In this document: positions 12,701-24,854 of the stretch, one piece after another
Layout: every line of letters starts with the position of its first letter
Numbering within the stretch: the stretch's first letter is position 1
NCBI GenBank assembly: GCA_911728455.2
Contig: OU452230.1
Location: 2,344,300 to 2,408,299, forward strand
Direction of reading: 5' to 3'
DNA: 64,000 nucleotides
Source: Marthasterias glacialis
Taxonomy: Eukaryota > Echinodermata > Asteroidea > Forcipulatida > Asteriidae
Made by a program: the position numbers and the translations under genes
The notes under the pieces: generated by a model
Database searches by the model: none
Seen by the model: the letters and a program-made list of their open reading frames with translations, nothing else
Told to the model about the DNA's origin: nothing

Positions 12701-15700
12701 GATTGGGTAAATGTGTCTGTATATATACACCCAGACCAAACAGGGCACTCATATAGTGTCCACCATACCTCAACACGGCTAATGGTGAGGTTTTGTAAAG
12801 CAAAGATTCAAAGAAATTCTGTGTTCGACAAAAAACCCCAAAGTTTTTACAAACAGGCCTATTTCCCAGATTTGTGAGTCTTACGACCACACAACATCGC
12901 ATTGGTGTAGGCGCCTTGAGCACTCTCTGGGTGGATATGTGCGCTTTATAAGTTTTGCTATTATTAGTATTATTATGAATGTGAGTTGATCACAAATTTT
13001 AAAATCGTACTCTGTCGTGGCTACACAACCAAGTAGGCCTATACGACTTGATTTACAACTACACCCAGTACATGTTTACACAAAGCGGTAAAAAAAACAG
13101 TTGAAAACTTGAGTTGAAACCAAATGCCCACGGAATCTGAAATAATCAATGTAAATGCATTGAAACGAAGCTATTTCTGAAACTTCCCCATTACCCATTC
13201 AGCGATAAAACCTTTGCTTGTCCAAATGTTCATGCGACAGATTCAGCTCTGGCCAGATATCATTTCAAAAAATTGCACACAATTCCTGAAATATCTCTCC
13301 CATTTGTCCCACGGAATAATACACTCTCTACTTTTACAGATGAAAAATAGATAACACAACTTCATGCAATTATACAAAAAGAAAAACATGAAATATTTTT
13401 CCTTCCAGAGCGAAGCGATGCCGCAAATTGCTTATTTACAAAAAAGAAAACTTTACAGTTTATGATGCTGTCTTAAAAATACACAATTAAATGGGAAGAC
13501 TACAATACAGTTCAGAAACTGTCTAATATTACTGTGTCGTGTATTGCTCATTAAAACAAATCTTTCATTCGAGATTAGGGAAAAAGTTTCTGGAAATTTG
13601 AAAGACGTAATGAACAGCAAACTTGTATACTTGAATGCCTTTATCCTTTATCTAAAAAAAATGATGTTATAAATTCTTGCCTGGGCCTTCTGTAGAGGAT
13701 GGATACGGCTACGGCCACAGACAGCAGCGACAGCCAAATGTAGCAAAACATTCAAGTCTTGTTGACAGTTTGTGACCAAATTCAACATTTTTTTTGCAAA
13801 CTTTCTATTTAAAAAGAATACATCCCATTATTGGTTGGGTTTAAAACAAACTCTAAAAAAAAAAAAAAATGGAATGTCTGTGTAACATTTTACAAACTGT
13901 GATTATCTGTTTTTGCTTTGCATTGATGGCTCCCCGTAGTTTGTCCATCTTGGTTGGTAAAAACTCGGGCTGTGACGTTGAAAAAAAAAAGCTGTGAATT
14001 CGGACAAAGCCCTCGCACTGTCCCCCAATGTCCTCCATGCATTCACAAGAAGAAAAAGGACACCGGGGACTAAATATTATTCCAAAAGGCAATAACTGTA
14101 TGCTCCATTGAACCTGCATGTGTTTTGGGGATAAAGTAAGGAAAAGCCCCAGAACAAAACAGGGGTGGGGGAACAAACAAAGAAAAGAACAATACAGAGG
14201 GGGGGGGGCGAACAAAGAAAACCACTAAAGGTGGGGGGAGGGGAGATTTCCTAGATTTGCAGAACTTCTGATGTATAATAAAGCTAATTCCAATTCTGGA
14301 AGAATGACTGAACAATTTGATGGTATCAAGTGTTTTGCTAGTATAGAAACAGGGGGGTGGGGTGGGGGGGAGGGGAGGTGTAGTTTCCCCCACCGTTTGA
14401 CATGAGTTCTGCCTGTGACTACATGTATTAGGGATGGGATTGGCTGAAAGTGAACATTCCTGATGAAAGGCTTGCGGTCCTGGGATCCCCCCCCCCCTTA
14501 TTCCCGACCCGGAACCTCCCAGATGTTACAATTCAGGAGGTTTTACAGACTCTGTGCATCACCAACCAGACAGCCAAAACTACAGGTTTGGACACACTGT
14601 GGAGTATTTTCTTTCTCCCTTTGGTGATTGCTTTACTCCTTTCAAGAAAATCTGAAGACTCAAGGAGATTTTGAGAAAATCCTGAAATCAGGAAAATACC
14701 TTAGAAACCATAGCAGTTTCATGGTAAATTATAAAGGATGACTATTTATAGACTATTGTATAAGTCAGTCTCAGAATCGGCATCAGTACATGTACTACAC
14801 TGTAATAGTACATGCATTTCTTTTAGTAAGCGATTCCAACATTAACAGAAGAAAAAAAAACACGAAAACCTCCCATTTTTCAGACCAGGTTTAACAAGTC
14901 TGATCCGGCTAACCAAGTGAAAGCGTCACCTTAAAACGGCCCTCAAGATATTGGGCACTTTACAGGAGACCTTGGAACAAAATACAAGGCAGCTGAAGCC
15001 GACATGGTTGGAACATTTGTCCATTGTTTATGTGAACCAAAACATGTGCAAAACCACTAGTCCACCAACACTACTAAATGAATGGCCTAATGTTAGTGGA
15101 GAAAACTTTCAACGAAAAAGATAGACCAAAGAAAATTTAGATCACAATAAAAAAAAAGATCAACAAAAAAAGTCATCATCGACAACAATAAAACCTAGGA
15201 AGTATTGGTCCTTCAGACACCCCACCAAAATAAAATAAATAAATAAAAATCCTAGGTAAAAACGACTATTAAATGTCACCCCCTCAAAAAAAAAGTTAAA
15301 AAAGTAAAAGAAGAAGGTATGTATACATAAATACAACAAAAATCAAACTAGGAAACAGCACTCCATTAAGATTGTGTAAGAATGTGAAAATTCAGTCAAT
15401 CAACGATGAGCGTCTCTCCTTTTTTTTTTTTAAGTAGAGTGCAATGTCCGCGTTATTCAACGCCTCCAATCTCTTCTCGACAATTCTTCCAGACATTTGT
15501 TTATTAAGGGTGAAATGTAATAAGCTTTGGTGTGTAGTCTGCAACACCAGAACAATGGCTGTCTTATTCCATTCAACCAAATTCGCTCATCTAAAACGTA
15601 GCAATCCATTGTTCTGCTAATAATGGAAACTTAAAGATGAGTTGCGGTAACGTCATTTCTAGATTTCTTTTGTTTTTAGATCTTTTTTTTCATATAAATC

Positions 15701-15904
15701 TTCAGTGCATAGACCTAAGAGTTAGATCCTATCATTACGCCGACATTTTCAAGAAAAGACTTTATACAGTGATGGGCATTTTTTTTTTAGCTTGTAGGCA
15801 AAAACGATGCACACCGCAGCAGTTTGAACCGTAAAAGTGCAAGGGAATTTGCAGATGACATAATTTGTATCAGTTTTACAGATGATGAGGTATCTATCCA
15901 TTAA
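594..15904 (+). CDS. Spliced gene of unknown function, last five exons (gene-level span)
   Basis: Five small exons (594-735, 3034-3111, 9213-9281, 14523-14585, 15798-15904) each have AG/GT borders, and every internal junction is phase 1, so they splice into one frame of about 152 residues ending at TAA 15,902-15,904. The product starts with a Ser/Pro/acidic segment (PTPSPSSEDEEH), continues with charged, probably helical or coiled-coil sequence (VTKLERQYRRNVVAHQLIAR, then STEIELRRNAYLTAQQKYR), and ends RKSAREFADDIICISF plus a short acidic tail ending SIH. I do not recognise the family and assign no function. The 5' end is unclear: an in-frame ATG at 570 could make it a protein of about 160 aa, or more exons lie to the left. 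Further small exons could be missed in the long introns. An AATAAA follows 136 nt after the stop and OSTF1 lies convergently beyond, which supports 15,904 as the true end. Confidence 0.6.
736..3033 (+). other. Intron between exons A and B
   Basis: Holds the degenerate minisatellite at 1273-1633. The stretch about 2100-2380 and a GC-richer patch at 2690-2850 look less AT-rich than their surroundings, but no exon or RNA could be supported there. Confidence 0.45.
1273..1633. repeat. Degenerate minisatellite, 16-18 bp unit
   Basis: About 20 imperfect copies of a TTCGGTATAACGGGTAT-like word run head to tail (TTCGGCATAACGAAT, TTCGGTATCACGGGTAT, CTCGGTATAACGAAC and others). Unit length drifts between about 15 and 20 bp, which indicates an old, decayed array. 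A single related word (TTATAACGAGTATTTC) also occurs near 10,300. Confidence 0.75.
3034..3111 (+). CDS. Unknown gene, exon B
   Basis: A T-rich acceptor ending AACTCAG precedes 78 nt, followed by donor GAG/GTATGT. Phase 1 to phase 1, exactly 26 codons. Joined to exon A it reads E-STAESVTKLERQYRRN and on to AHQLIAR, strongly charged and probably helical. Confidence 0.65.
4126..4485. mobile_element. Non-autonomous TIR element, copy 1
   Basis: About 360 bp beginning TTTAAAGGTAGAATGAAGGA and ending in a diverged inverted copy (ACCAATCC ... CCTTAA). A second copy lies at 53,143-53,483 with shared internal blocks such as GTGTTTACATGCTGAAAAGT and TTTCTCCTGACTC. No coding capacity, hence MITE-like. 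Confidence 0.65.
4660..4935. mobile_element. Long palindromic (foldback) element
   Basis: A near-perfect inverted repeat of about 210 bp (4698-4907) with weaker extension on both sides. The left arm contains AAATCTCTTTTGGGAGGAG and TCTCGACGTTTCGAACAG; the right arm is the reverse complement, ending CTCCTCCCAAAAGAGATTT. The dyad centre is near 4803. A diverged relative sits in OSTF1 intron 2 (26,653-26,866). A 166-codon open frame across this palindrome is a by-product. Confidence 0.75.
5195..5350 (-). mobile_element. SINE fragment, tRNA-derived
   Basis: Reading the minus strand, a tRNA-like B-box region (GGTTCGGGTCCTGGTTGGG) is followed by the CACTTAACCATT-type body seen in the other SINE copies. 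It is diverged and truncated, and abuts the MITE at 5357. Confidence 0.45.
5357..5487. mobile_element. Short MITE with ATTCCACAAAGAGC-type TIRs
   Basis: A 131-bp inverted-repeat element. The left end ATTCCACAAAGAGCTAAGAT mirrors the right end ATCTTGGTGCGTTGTGAAAT. No coding capacity. Termini of this type are, from memory, common in echinoderm genomes, but the family was not searched. Confidence 0.65.
6015..6262 (-). mobile_element. tRNA-derived SINE, minus orientation
   Basis: On the minus strand a tRNA-like head ends in a B box (GGTTCGACTCCCGGTCATGA), followed by the body motif GTGTCCTTAAGCAAGACACT. This is the same family as 6569-6905, 20,195-20,590, 55,641-55,935 and 59,583-59,945. Confidence 0.65.
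6569..6905 (+). mobile_element. tRNA-derived SINE, plus orientation
   Basis: The tRNA-like head carries an A-box region (GAGTGGTCTAGCAGCATCAA) and a B box (GGGTTCAAATCCCGG), then the body motif GTGTCCTTGGGCAAGATACT. It ends in an AT-rich tail with TTATTATTT repeats. Confidence 0.7.
9213..9281 (+). CDS. Unknown gene, exon C
   Basis: A T-rich acceptor ends GAACAG and the donor is CGAG/GTACGT. It is 69 nt, phase 1 to phase 1, encoding E-HQLSTEIELRRNAYLTAQ and QKYR. It continues the charged helical stretch of exon B without a break. Confidence 0.65.
9299..9370. repeat. Simple repeat: (TTTA)n, (TTA)n, poly-T, poly-G
   Basis: A TTTA run turns into TTA, then a T-run and a G-run of about 13. It lies just downstream of the exon C donor, so length variation here could affect splicing; that is only a possibility. 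Confidence 0.9.
11774..11937. mobile_element. Inverted repeat with internal TGTCCGACA repeats
   Basis: The ends ATGTCCGACATGGACCA and TGGTCCATGTCGGACAT are exact reverse complements (17 bp). Between them the word TGTCCGACAAACCATT recurs about four times with small changes. The design, short tandem words inside inverted ends, resembles the larger element at 27,922-28,852. Confidence 0.7.
12647..12787. mobile_element. Short foldback element
   Basis: A 141-bp inverted repeat: CACCATTAGCC plus GATATGGTGGACAC on the left mirror GTGTCCACCATACC plus GGCTAATGGTG on the right. No coding capacity. Confidence 0.65.
14523..14585 (+). CDS. Unknown gene, exon D
   Basis: A C/T-rich acceptor ends CCTCCCAG and the donor is ACAG/GTTTGG. 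It is 63 nt, phase 1 to phase 1, encoding DVTIQEVLQTLCITNQTAK and TT. The conserved phase is the main support; the donor is weaker than the others. Confidence 0.5.
14586..15797 (+). other. Intron between exons D and E
   Basis: AT-rich with several A-runs (for example around 15,150-15,310). Nothing else supportable was seen. Confidence 0.45.
15798..15904 (+). CDS. Unknown gene, terminal exon E
   Basis: A long T-run and GCTTGTAG acceptor precede G-KNDAHRSSLNRKSAREF and ADDIICISFTDDEVSIH, then TAA. Entry is phase 1, as required by exon D. A GT inside the final codons (after GATGATGAG at 15,889) could be a donor leading to another exon, but the poly(A) signal at 16,040 and the convergent neighbour favour termination here. 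Confidence 0.55.
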
Positions 15905-16039
15905 AACCCCAGCTCAACATTGGTAAGAAGAAAAACATAACTGTTCACAGATTTACACACACCTTACATGGTAGAAAGATAATGATGGTAGAAAACTTGT
16001 CCTGAAATATGTCTGCCTGAAAAGTTATCGTTTTTAAAT

Positions 16040-16045
16040 AATAAA
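16040..16045 (+). terminator. Poly(A) signal AATAAA of the unknown gene
   Basis: Canonical AATAAA, 136 nt after the stop codon of exon E, giving a short 3' UTR of about 150 nt. Confidence 0.5.
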
Positions 16046-16172
16046 TGAAATACGATCCAAAATGAGATTTCGTCTCAGTGCCTGTACGAATGCGTACAAA
16101 AATGCTGACTGCATTTTTACCGTTTTCTCGTAAATGAAACTACGAAATTAGCTGACATTTTCACAGGTTGGT

Positions 16173-16178
16173 TTTATT
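16173..16178 (-). terminator. Poly(A) signal AATAAA of OSTF1
   Basis: TTTATT on the plus strand reads AATAAA on the minus strand, 379 nt beyond the OSTF1 stop. Together with the signal at 16,040 it indicates tail-to-tail genes with 3' ends about 100 bp apart. Confidence 0.5.
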
Positions 16179-16556
16179 ACAAATATCATGATTTGTGCAA
16201 AGAATTACAACATTTACAGTAAATGTTTTTACCAATGTTGAGCCCTTTTTAAAAACATGGCTTCACTACACAGAAAGTCAAAATGTACTTTCCAAAAACA
16301 ACATGAAATGCCAACAACCGGCCTTGTTCACATTAGTCGCGAGTAGATGTGATCAGCAGCAAACACATGATATGTCAGATAATTTCTTTAATTAGCCAAA
16401 TTAAGCGAGACAAACTGTACACCATTACGGTCGACAATGAGAGGTAAAATAAAAAAAAGAGAGAGAAAAGAGAGAGAGACGGGGGGGAGGGGGGAGGGGG
16501 GAGAAAAAACCTTGATGAGAAAATGACTCTCCAGTATGTGTCCATTATTGCTGGCA

Positions 16557-16600
16557 CTAATCGCTATCGTCATCATTCAGATAGTCCTCATCGTCTAACC
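16557..16600 (-). CDS. OSTF1: OSTF1 exon 8 (C-terminus)
   Basis: Acceptor TTTTGTAG, then [14 protein letters not shown] and stop TAG at 16,557-16,559. The acidic tail is a family signature. Confidence 0.93.
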
Positions 16601-19600
16601 CTACAAAATAAATCATTCAAAACATTCATGTTGAGCAGATATTAGAGACAACGTGAAAGGCATACAAGACAATCTGAGTAACCACCTCTGCATAGAGTGC
16701 AATAATAAAACTCAGCTTATTCATTCATTTATTGGGGGTTGGGGGGGAGTGGTGGCAAATTTTCTACCTCTTGAATTTACCAAGCTTGAAAGTTACATCC
16801 TCATTTAATATTTCTATCCTAATTCATGTTATTTATATTTAAAAATTATATGTATATTTACAATATGTTGAGTATAATCAATCATGAATTTGAAGTCAAA
16901 CAAGTAAATAACATTTTCAAAGTAACAAAAAAACAAAACAAGTTTTGTATGTCCTGCCTTTTTATAGGGTTATCGTTTGTTTACATAATTATTTACACAC
17001 ACTCTTGTTAATTTGCCTCCGAAAATGGCACAACTAAGATTTACAGTCGGAGATGACGTCAGGTGAGTTGAGTCAATAACATAGCTTGATTAAAAACTTT
17101 TTAACAAAATTAGGTTTTTCATATCTTAAAAATAAAACAGAACAAATCTGACTAAATTAGCTCACTTCTACCTGGAAAACAGGTACCAAGAATACATCAG
17201 AGACCACCAAAGAGCATCTAAAATAGCCAGAGCTTCAAGAGCCCTTAAGCGGGCCCTGGACCACCACCCCCCCCCCCCCCCCCGCCATAGGGGCTTTGCT
17301 CTTCGCGCTCGTGTTGTGTGCTTCGCACACACATTTTTGACTGCCGTCTACTTCTAGCAAAGTGCCCATTACTTCAAGTCTTATTGAAACCCCAAGTCAA
17401 TAGGAAAGAAACATGGTTACAATATCAAAAAAAGACTTACTTGATGTGTGGGGTACAAGAAGAGCAGCCGTTGCTGGGTCTTTCGCGGCAAGATCTTGTG
17501 GTATTTTATCTTCTTTATTCTTTATATTTGTACGGGCACCTAAATAAAAAAGGATAACATACAACTTATAAGTTAGTTACCTAGGTGGGCAAATGCGATT
17601 AACCTCTCAATACAAAATAAAAAACAAGAAACAAAAAAATATATAAATCTCACTCTAGATGTACAAACCAAAGATCACAAAACCAAGATGGGGAACTGAG
17701 CCTTTATCTACTGTTGGAAAGTGAAATACGCATTGGCGCCCTTTCGCAAGTGAATGCCTGTGTTTCCCATTGATAGCAATTGTCATTGTCTACACTGGTC
17801 CGCACGTATCAGTGTTGTATCAACAGAGTCACTTGCCGAAATACATGGTGTCAAACTACGATTGAGGAATTGAATAAATTGAGTTGTAATCAGAAGGTAA
17901 GGTAAGAAGCCATTGAAATTTTGCAAAAATAACTGGTAACATCTGTCCTTTGCCATACCATGAAAGCTTTAACATGTATGGGTTTAACAACCTCTTCAGT
18001 TGGTACTTCAAACTCATAATCAGCTTCAAAAATACATCACCATTCAGATTAAATATGTAATTAAACAGTTAGCAACATTTAAAAACAACATTTCTTCGAA
18101 GAATTTCTGAAGCACATACAGGGTCTATGCCTGACACTTCCTCATGCTGAAACAAACCAAACAGTGAAAATTCAGATAGCTTTCAATCTATTTGCTACTG
18201 TTTTACCACTACGTTTTATTGGCAAATGAAATGCTGCCCTCTAGTGGCGGGGCAGAACAGTTTCATCCTGCACAAAATCCTGTTGGTAAGACATTATGTC
18301 ACATGAGCTAGCATCTGCTGTGCAAACAAAGCTTCCAATACTTCCGGCTCCCAAGTGGAGATACGCTGGCTATAATTTTTAACAAAACTCATTCATGTCA
18401 TGGTATACGGACGATTCTTACGCCAAAAACTGATATTTCTAACAATACCTTGAGTCTTTGAAAAAACATACGGACAAATGTAAGAAAAACAAGTCCATAA
18501 TTTTTTTTTCCCCAGACATAAAACATCAAAGACAAAACTGGCTCAATGCATTTCCTTTGGGCTTTTGATTTTCATTGGGGTCAGCTTGTGTGAAGTGGGC
18601 ATAGCTTACAGTAGAGTTAAGTTACATTTACAGAACAACACAATGATTTAATACTTCCATTGATGAAATATCTGTTACACATGAACAAAAGAAATGGAAC
18701 AAATCTTCACGGACAATAAGCTTTCTCCATCATGTTATTTCCCTTGACAATTTTAGTTTAATTAGTGTTAAGTTTCCTTGTTGAAAAAGGGAAGTACGGT
18801 GTATGTCACTTTAGTGTGGGATAGTAGTCACAAAAGGACTGCTATCAAATGATTCTTAGTCATGAGGAATTGGTAATTTTGTTTAAATGTAAGATTTGAA
18901 GCTTTGCATGGTGTCAGCAGGGTAGCCCGAATTTTGTCATGTGGAGGGGGGGGGGGTGGAAGGGGCCAGGGGGTGTTTTTCAATGTACTACATGTATCTG
19001 GATTTTTTTGTGGGGTACCTGAGGGAGCATTGGGCAATTTTGTATGGGGGGGACATGTGACCTTTTAGAATTGCTGCAGCTACCTTGTGCAACTCACTCC
19101 CATCTTTCTCCATTTTTGTCAAGTTTCAAGAAGAAACCTTCTTGTTCAAGGATGCCCAGAACTGTATTATGAACTAATTTTGTCAACCTGCTTTGCTTGT
19201 TCATGTTACCAGTGTTATATTTGCTAAGCGCCTTGAGCGTTATTTAGTTGACTGGCTCTCTACCAGCTGAGCCATCTACCACTACAGTTGGTGGTCTCTC
19301 TATTTGGTCAATATCTTTGTTCAGGGGTGCCAGTCAGAAGCCATTCAACCTTAAACTGATGTATAACCAGGGATCACACAAGTCTATGATACAACCTGGG
19401 AAGAGACGGTACGGGGATCACCCTGAGGGGATAGCCTAGTTGGTAGATCACCAGCACATTAATCCTAAAGTCGCAGGTTCAAATTCTGTTCTAGTCAAAT
19501 TTTTTCTTCGTTCACCCTATAACTGAACCAGTCAGTTTCCCTTGTGGTTTATTACTATAACGATATCGTCTACTCGTCTTTCTGCCATCTTAAAAATGTA

Positions 19601-22600
19601 CAGCCAACGTCCCGGAAATACTTTCCCCGTCTGCTTCTAACATTTGCCACTAATGGTGGCGCACAACTCGTTGCAAATGTTCGCAACATTCACGCAAGTG
19701 GAACCCAGCCCAGGTGTCATTTACATTTAACTTGCATATGGATTTCATCGGGAAATAAAATGCCAAATTTGGTGTCAATGCTTTACTTCATCCTGAATAA
19801 TTGCCCCTCACCTTTTCCCAGTAACATTCGGACGACCTCGGCATGACCTTTCCATGCCGCTGCATGTAAAGCTGTGTCACCGATCTTATTCTGTGAGTTG
19901 ACTTCCACTCTGGGCTGGCTCAGTAGGATTTTCACGCATTCCACATGACCTCCATGGGAGGCCCAGTAAAGGGGCGTGGAACCAGACTTATCCAAACCAT
20001 TGACAGAGACCTGCAAACGAAAACAAAAAAGTACAAACTAAATCAGGTGGATATTTGATGATGACTGATCAATGAATATATTTCTAATCACTTTGTATGG
20101 TAAAGGTCCTACATGTACATGAAATGTGTTTGACATCATAATGTGACTTAGGCTGTTTCTAAAGAAATGGCTGCTACAGGATCATAACATAATAATACCA
20201 GGGTCTTATATAGCGCACATGTCTACTAATAAGGTACTCAAGAAGCTTATTGTTTTTTTTCAAGACATGTTTTTGAAGTTTTTGAATTATGAAACCCATT
20301 TATGTAGTGCACCTTATAAGGGTTGCGCGGGTTGTTGCGGCGTATTTAGCAGCCACTGCCAGAAATTTAAAAAATTTATTTTGCCTTTAATGTTTTTTTG
20401 GAAGTGCATTAAACAATGCATGGGACCTATGGCTTCACGTCCCATCCGAAGGACAAAGCAATAATGGTTAAGTGTCTTGCTGAAGGACCCAAGTGTCAAG
20501 ACCGGGACTCGAACCCACACTCTGCTGATCAGAAACACCAGAGCTCTGAGTTCAGTGTGCTTGACCGCTCGGCTGCTCGGCCACGACACACCGCGTTAAA
20601 GAATAGGCTGCCCTATAAAAACACCTTCAGAAGTAGCTGCAGCTGCAGCCGCTCATTCGGGCGGGAACCCAAATTAAAAATGTTTCTGAAGTTATTGATC
20701 CAATCTAAAATGCATGGGAGACATTCCCCCCTTAAACTAGACGACAAGTCGTTATAAGTCGTACATTGTCCATGAACGCCGTCAGTAGTAATAAGATGTA
20801 ATAGCCCCATGCACGTGTCCGTTCATGCAACGTTCGCAGGCTTCAGGACGGTATTCGTTCATGCAACAGTCGTACGTAGCGAATGGTCCGTGGCTAACGA
20901 CTAACAAGTTTTCCTGATTAATATTCATAAATGCAGCTGTATATTGCATATGCATCAGTTTCTATAGAGACAGATGAGATTTCACCGGTACAGTGTTGGT
21001 ATAACGCATAGGATGAAAGGTGTATCATGCATATTCATACATTATGATTCCTTAACAATAAGAATGCTCCGTCTAATTTTGGTAGCATGTACATTGCTTG
21101 TGTACAAAGCTGAGTACAAGTTATTCAAGTCTGTAATTGTGAGCAAAATACCCGCATATTGAGATAGAGGCTGTACATACCATCCCCGCAACTAGGACTG
21201 TGTGCTCAGCACGTCGCGGCGTGTGCAAATGTAAGACCACTCAAGTACAGACTTGATTTCAAGTCTACCCTTCAAGAGGATGGGCCATGGTGATTGATGT
21301 TGACTTTATTGTTTAGTTTTCTGCTTTCTCTAATTATTGCATCGGACAAACTTCTCTTTTGTGACAAAAAAAGTGATATATGCAGGGAGTTTTTACTCCT
21401 TTAACTAGCCCGCCGCCTAAATTTATCAAAATACGGGAAATGAGGGCAGCAAACAAATCATGACGTCACTGGAAGTATTGAATCTCTGGATGGTCTGCAC
21501 TGATCAACGCTTTAATGAGTGACAACAAACAGCCGTTTGATAAAGGAGTACTTCCTGCGACGTCACTATTCATTAGAATTTCTGGAGACAACTTTCAGGC
21601 ACCGACTGCTGTTGTTCTGATATTGGCTCGAGGCGGGGGTGAAAAGAGGCCCGGAAACTGCCTTTGTAAATGAGTAACCACGCATTCTATAATTCTGTGA
21701 CCATTTTTTCGTGGTAGATATGGGTGTATTTAGGGATGTAAAACTTTTTTTAAAGAGAGACTTCTAGCGCATCCTCTTTAAGCGAACGAGCAAAAGTACC
21801 CACTTAAAGTCTTATCCTGCCTCAACCCCTCAAACAACCAAACGAAACAAATATGTCAGGGTTTGTAGGAAGAAGCACCCTTTTAAACTTAGTTCATTCT
21901 TTTGAATAATGGAACTCTGGAGAAACAAGGTGACTCCTGACTTGCCCCTCGATGCCTTCAGAGATTTTAAGAAAATACTGGACTTACAAGGTTAGCGAGA
22001 GACTCTTTCAAGAAGTCCACGTTTCCTCGTTTGGATGCTTCGTGGAGAGGGTTGTCGATACGATCCATGTTCTGTTCAACTGAAACATAAAAATGTTAAG
22101 TCAGCCTTGTTCCCATGGGCAATGCCTCGTTTCGATCATATCTCATCACTAACCCCTGGTAAGGAGACACTGACAAACAACTCTGACTGCCATCCGAAAG
22201 TGACTGCTTTGCGTGCGTGCTTGTTCAAAACTTTGGAGCACTTATGGACGCCTAGCTTGCGCATGTTAACACGATGGCAAAAGTAAATGATGTTCTACGT
22301 GGTCACCCTAAACTGCATAGTTAAACATGTAGCAAGGTCAAAAGAAAATGAGAGGGGACCAGTTGCCCTATGATTTGATGCCTCTTTAGCCAGCTACCAT
22401 GCTTGAGTGTCTGTGCAGAGTGGATTGACCACAAGTCTATTTAAATTGTGCCATACACTTGCACACTAAAATAACACAATTCCAGGGTTTATAATTGAGC
22501 ATGGCATGCTGGGGAAAAAAATAAATGGTATTCATAGTGAGATCGATACTCCATGGGAACAAGGTTGGATTTAAGTTTATACACAAAGCTTTCTGTCAGG

Positions 22601-24815
22601 CAGACAGAAAGGAAGGACTGTTTTTTTCTGAGGACCAACCAAACTGTACAATGTGCGTAAAGGGCAGTCATGAGGGGTTCACTGGTATACGTACTGTAAT
22701 TGCTCGGAATCAACCCAGTCCTCTTTCCACATCTTGCTGTATACCAGTCCTTGTTTTTCTGAAAGAACGAAGACATACTTTAGACTTCAAGCACTGTTTT
22801 AATCAATCATTTTATGACAACGTTTCAGAGTTTGTTTACATCAGTTAGGCCTACCATGATTTTTTTAAAGTTTAAGTTTGGTTTTATACTCTTGCACTAA
22901 AAAGGATAAAACCAAAATATATGTAATATTCTTTATCCCAAATGCAATAACAAATACAATCACCAAAAATGTAATTTTTAAAAAAATAATCTAAACCAAA
23001 TACAATCACCAAAAATGTAATTTTTTAAAAAATAATCTAAACCATATTATGCAAAACCTCCCCAAAAAACAAAACCCAAACCTTATAAACATTGATAACT
23101 CTTTAAGAGATCCTCAGCTACAAGTCGCTTGTAACAAAATGTCCATGTAGTGGCCACAAAGGTCATATCCATAAGGTCAAAGGTCATACTCTGAATTGAC
23201 ATTTCCAATGTTACCCATGTTAACTTAATATGTAAATTTCTAAAACAAAACCAAATTTCCGTTTTGTTTCGTCTTTTTTTCTTCAGAAATTTTACTCCTA
23301 AAAGTTGAGTAAGAAAATCAACAATATCAGCAATGTCTAGGCATTGACTTCTAAAAGGTTAACTCTGTTGGACTGATAACTGCACTGCCCAACTGGTCAT
23401 GCGTGACTTGGGGCTATGGTGTACCACCATGATCACTGAACTTTGTTTGTAGCTAGGGCTTAGATACACATACAGCATGGCATCCACTGACAGACTAATC
23501 AAAACATTCAGACTAATAAATCTCACTTCGCAGTCGCGAAGCTCCTTACGAGAAATCCCCTGATCCACTAAGCAAAAGCAGAAGCGTCCCTGGTTTTTTC
23601 CTCTTTCTGTTTATCTACTTGGTAGAAGATCAACAGCAGGGAAAGTTCTCTTCAGAACTCGACAGTCTCCCAGTTTTCCCAAGCTGCTTGTGGAATCAGT
23701 TACCGGTAAAGATTTGGTCAATACTGCTTTAATAGATTCTTTCAAGTCTCATCTTAACACTTGGTCAAGGGCATTCAATACTTAGTCCACCACAACTTTC
23801 AGATTTTCTTCATGCCTCTAGTAATAGTTTTCACAAGATAAGATGGAGCAATACATGTGCTTTATATTATTATTATTATCATCACCCCGTGGCAACAGAT
23901 AAAAAATAAACGACAAGTTCTGATAAGAACAATGCTCCACAGCAAAGCAGATATTATCACCGAATCAGGCTGGCAACTTCAAAATTTCAAAAAAACGAGG
24001 AAATAGTCAAACACACAAAACTTTGTTCAGTGTTTTTCACTTTTCTATGATACTAAAAGTGAAGAAAAAGGAAGGAAATAAGCTGATCCGCTGAAAACTT
24101 GCATGCCTGCAGTATGGTTTGACCACAAACCGAATTAACACAAGTAAACAAACCTGGATCTAGATATCATCGAGTCAGTGCAAAAATCGCCTACTTGCTT
24201 CTCAATAAATCAAAAATGAAATAAAAGGCTTTTAATTGTACTCAGTTAACTCTGGGTTTCAACAGACATTGTTTTAACATGCGAAGTAATCCAAATTACT
24301 AAAATGATACTTACGTTACACGCGAGTTTGAAAGTGTCAAAAATGTTGTACCTCCCTTAAGATAACCCGCATTTACACACAAAACCAACAGGCGCTGAGG
24401 TACGGCGCTGTTACAAAAATCGAGATGCAACATTTTTGCACTGATGTGACGATATCATTTTTTTTTTTAAACCACAACACCAAGAAGTACAAATAATGGC
24501 TCATAAAACAGATACAAAATGATAGAAAATGGATTTAAAAGGTTCCACTGCAATAAACATTACAAAAAATAGTTTTCACATAATCAACACGATAAATTCA
24601 AGATGTACAAAGCAAGCAAGAATGGCAAAACATAAATAAAATGTCAGAAGCACATAATAAAACTGGGCAAAGAATAAAATATATCAAGGCATTTTAGAAA
24701 TGTCAATACATTCAATCGATACTAAATAAGGTAACCATACGAAACAAATGTAATGATCAAAGCAATGTAACTGTAGTTCATACAGGAAACCCTAACAGTC
24801 TCGATTCCTCATGCA

Positions 24816-24854
<39 letters not shown>

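Larger units (their letters stand above)
9282..14522 (+). other. Long intron between exons C and D
   Basis: Starts with a TTTA/T/G simple repeat (9299-9370) only 18 nt after the donor. It contains inverted-repeat elements at 11,774-11,937 and 12,647-12,787, a SINE-like tail (GCGCCTTGAGCACT) near 12,909, and G-rich tracts at about 14,160-14,380. A short CAAGATGGCGTC word at 10,763 resembles a first-exon signal (see findings). Otherwise AT-rich and featureless. Confidence 0.55.
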
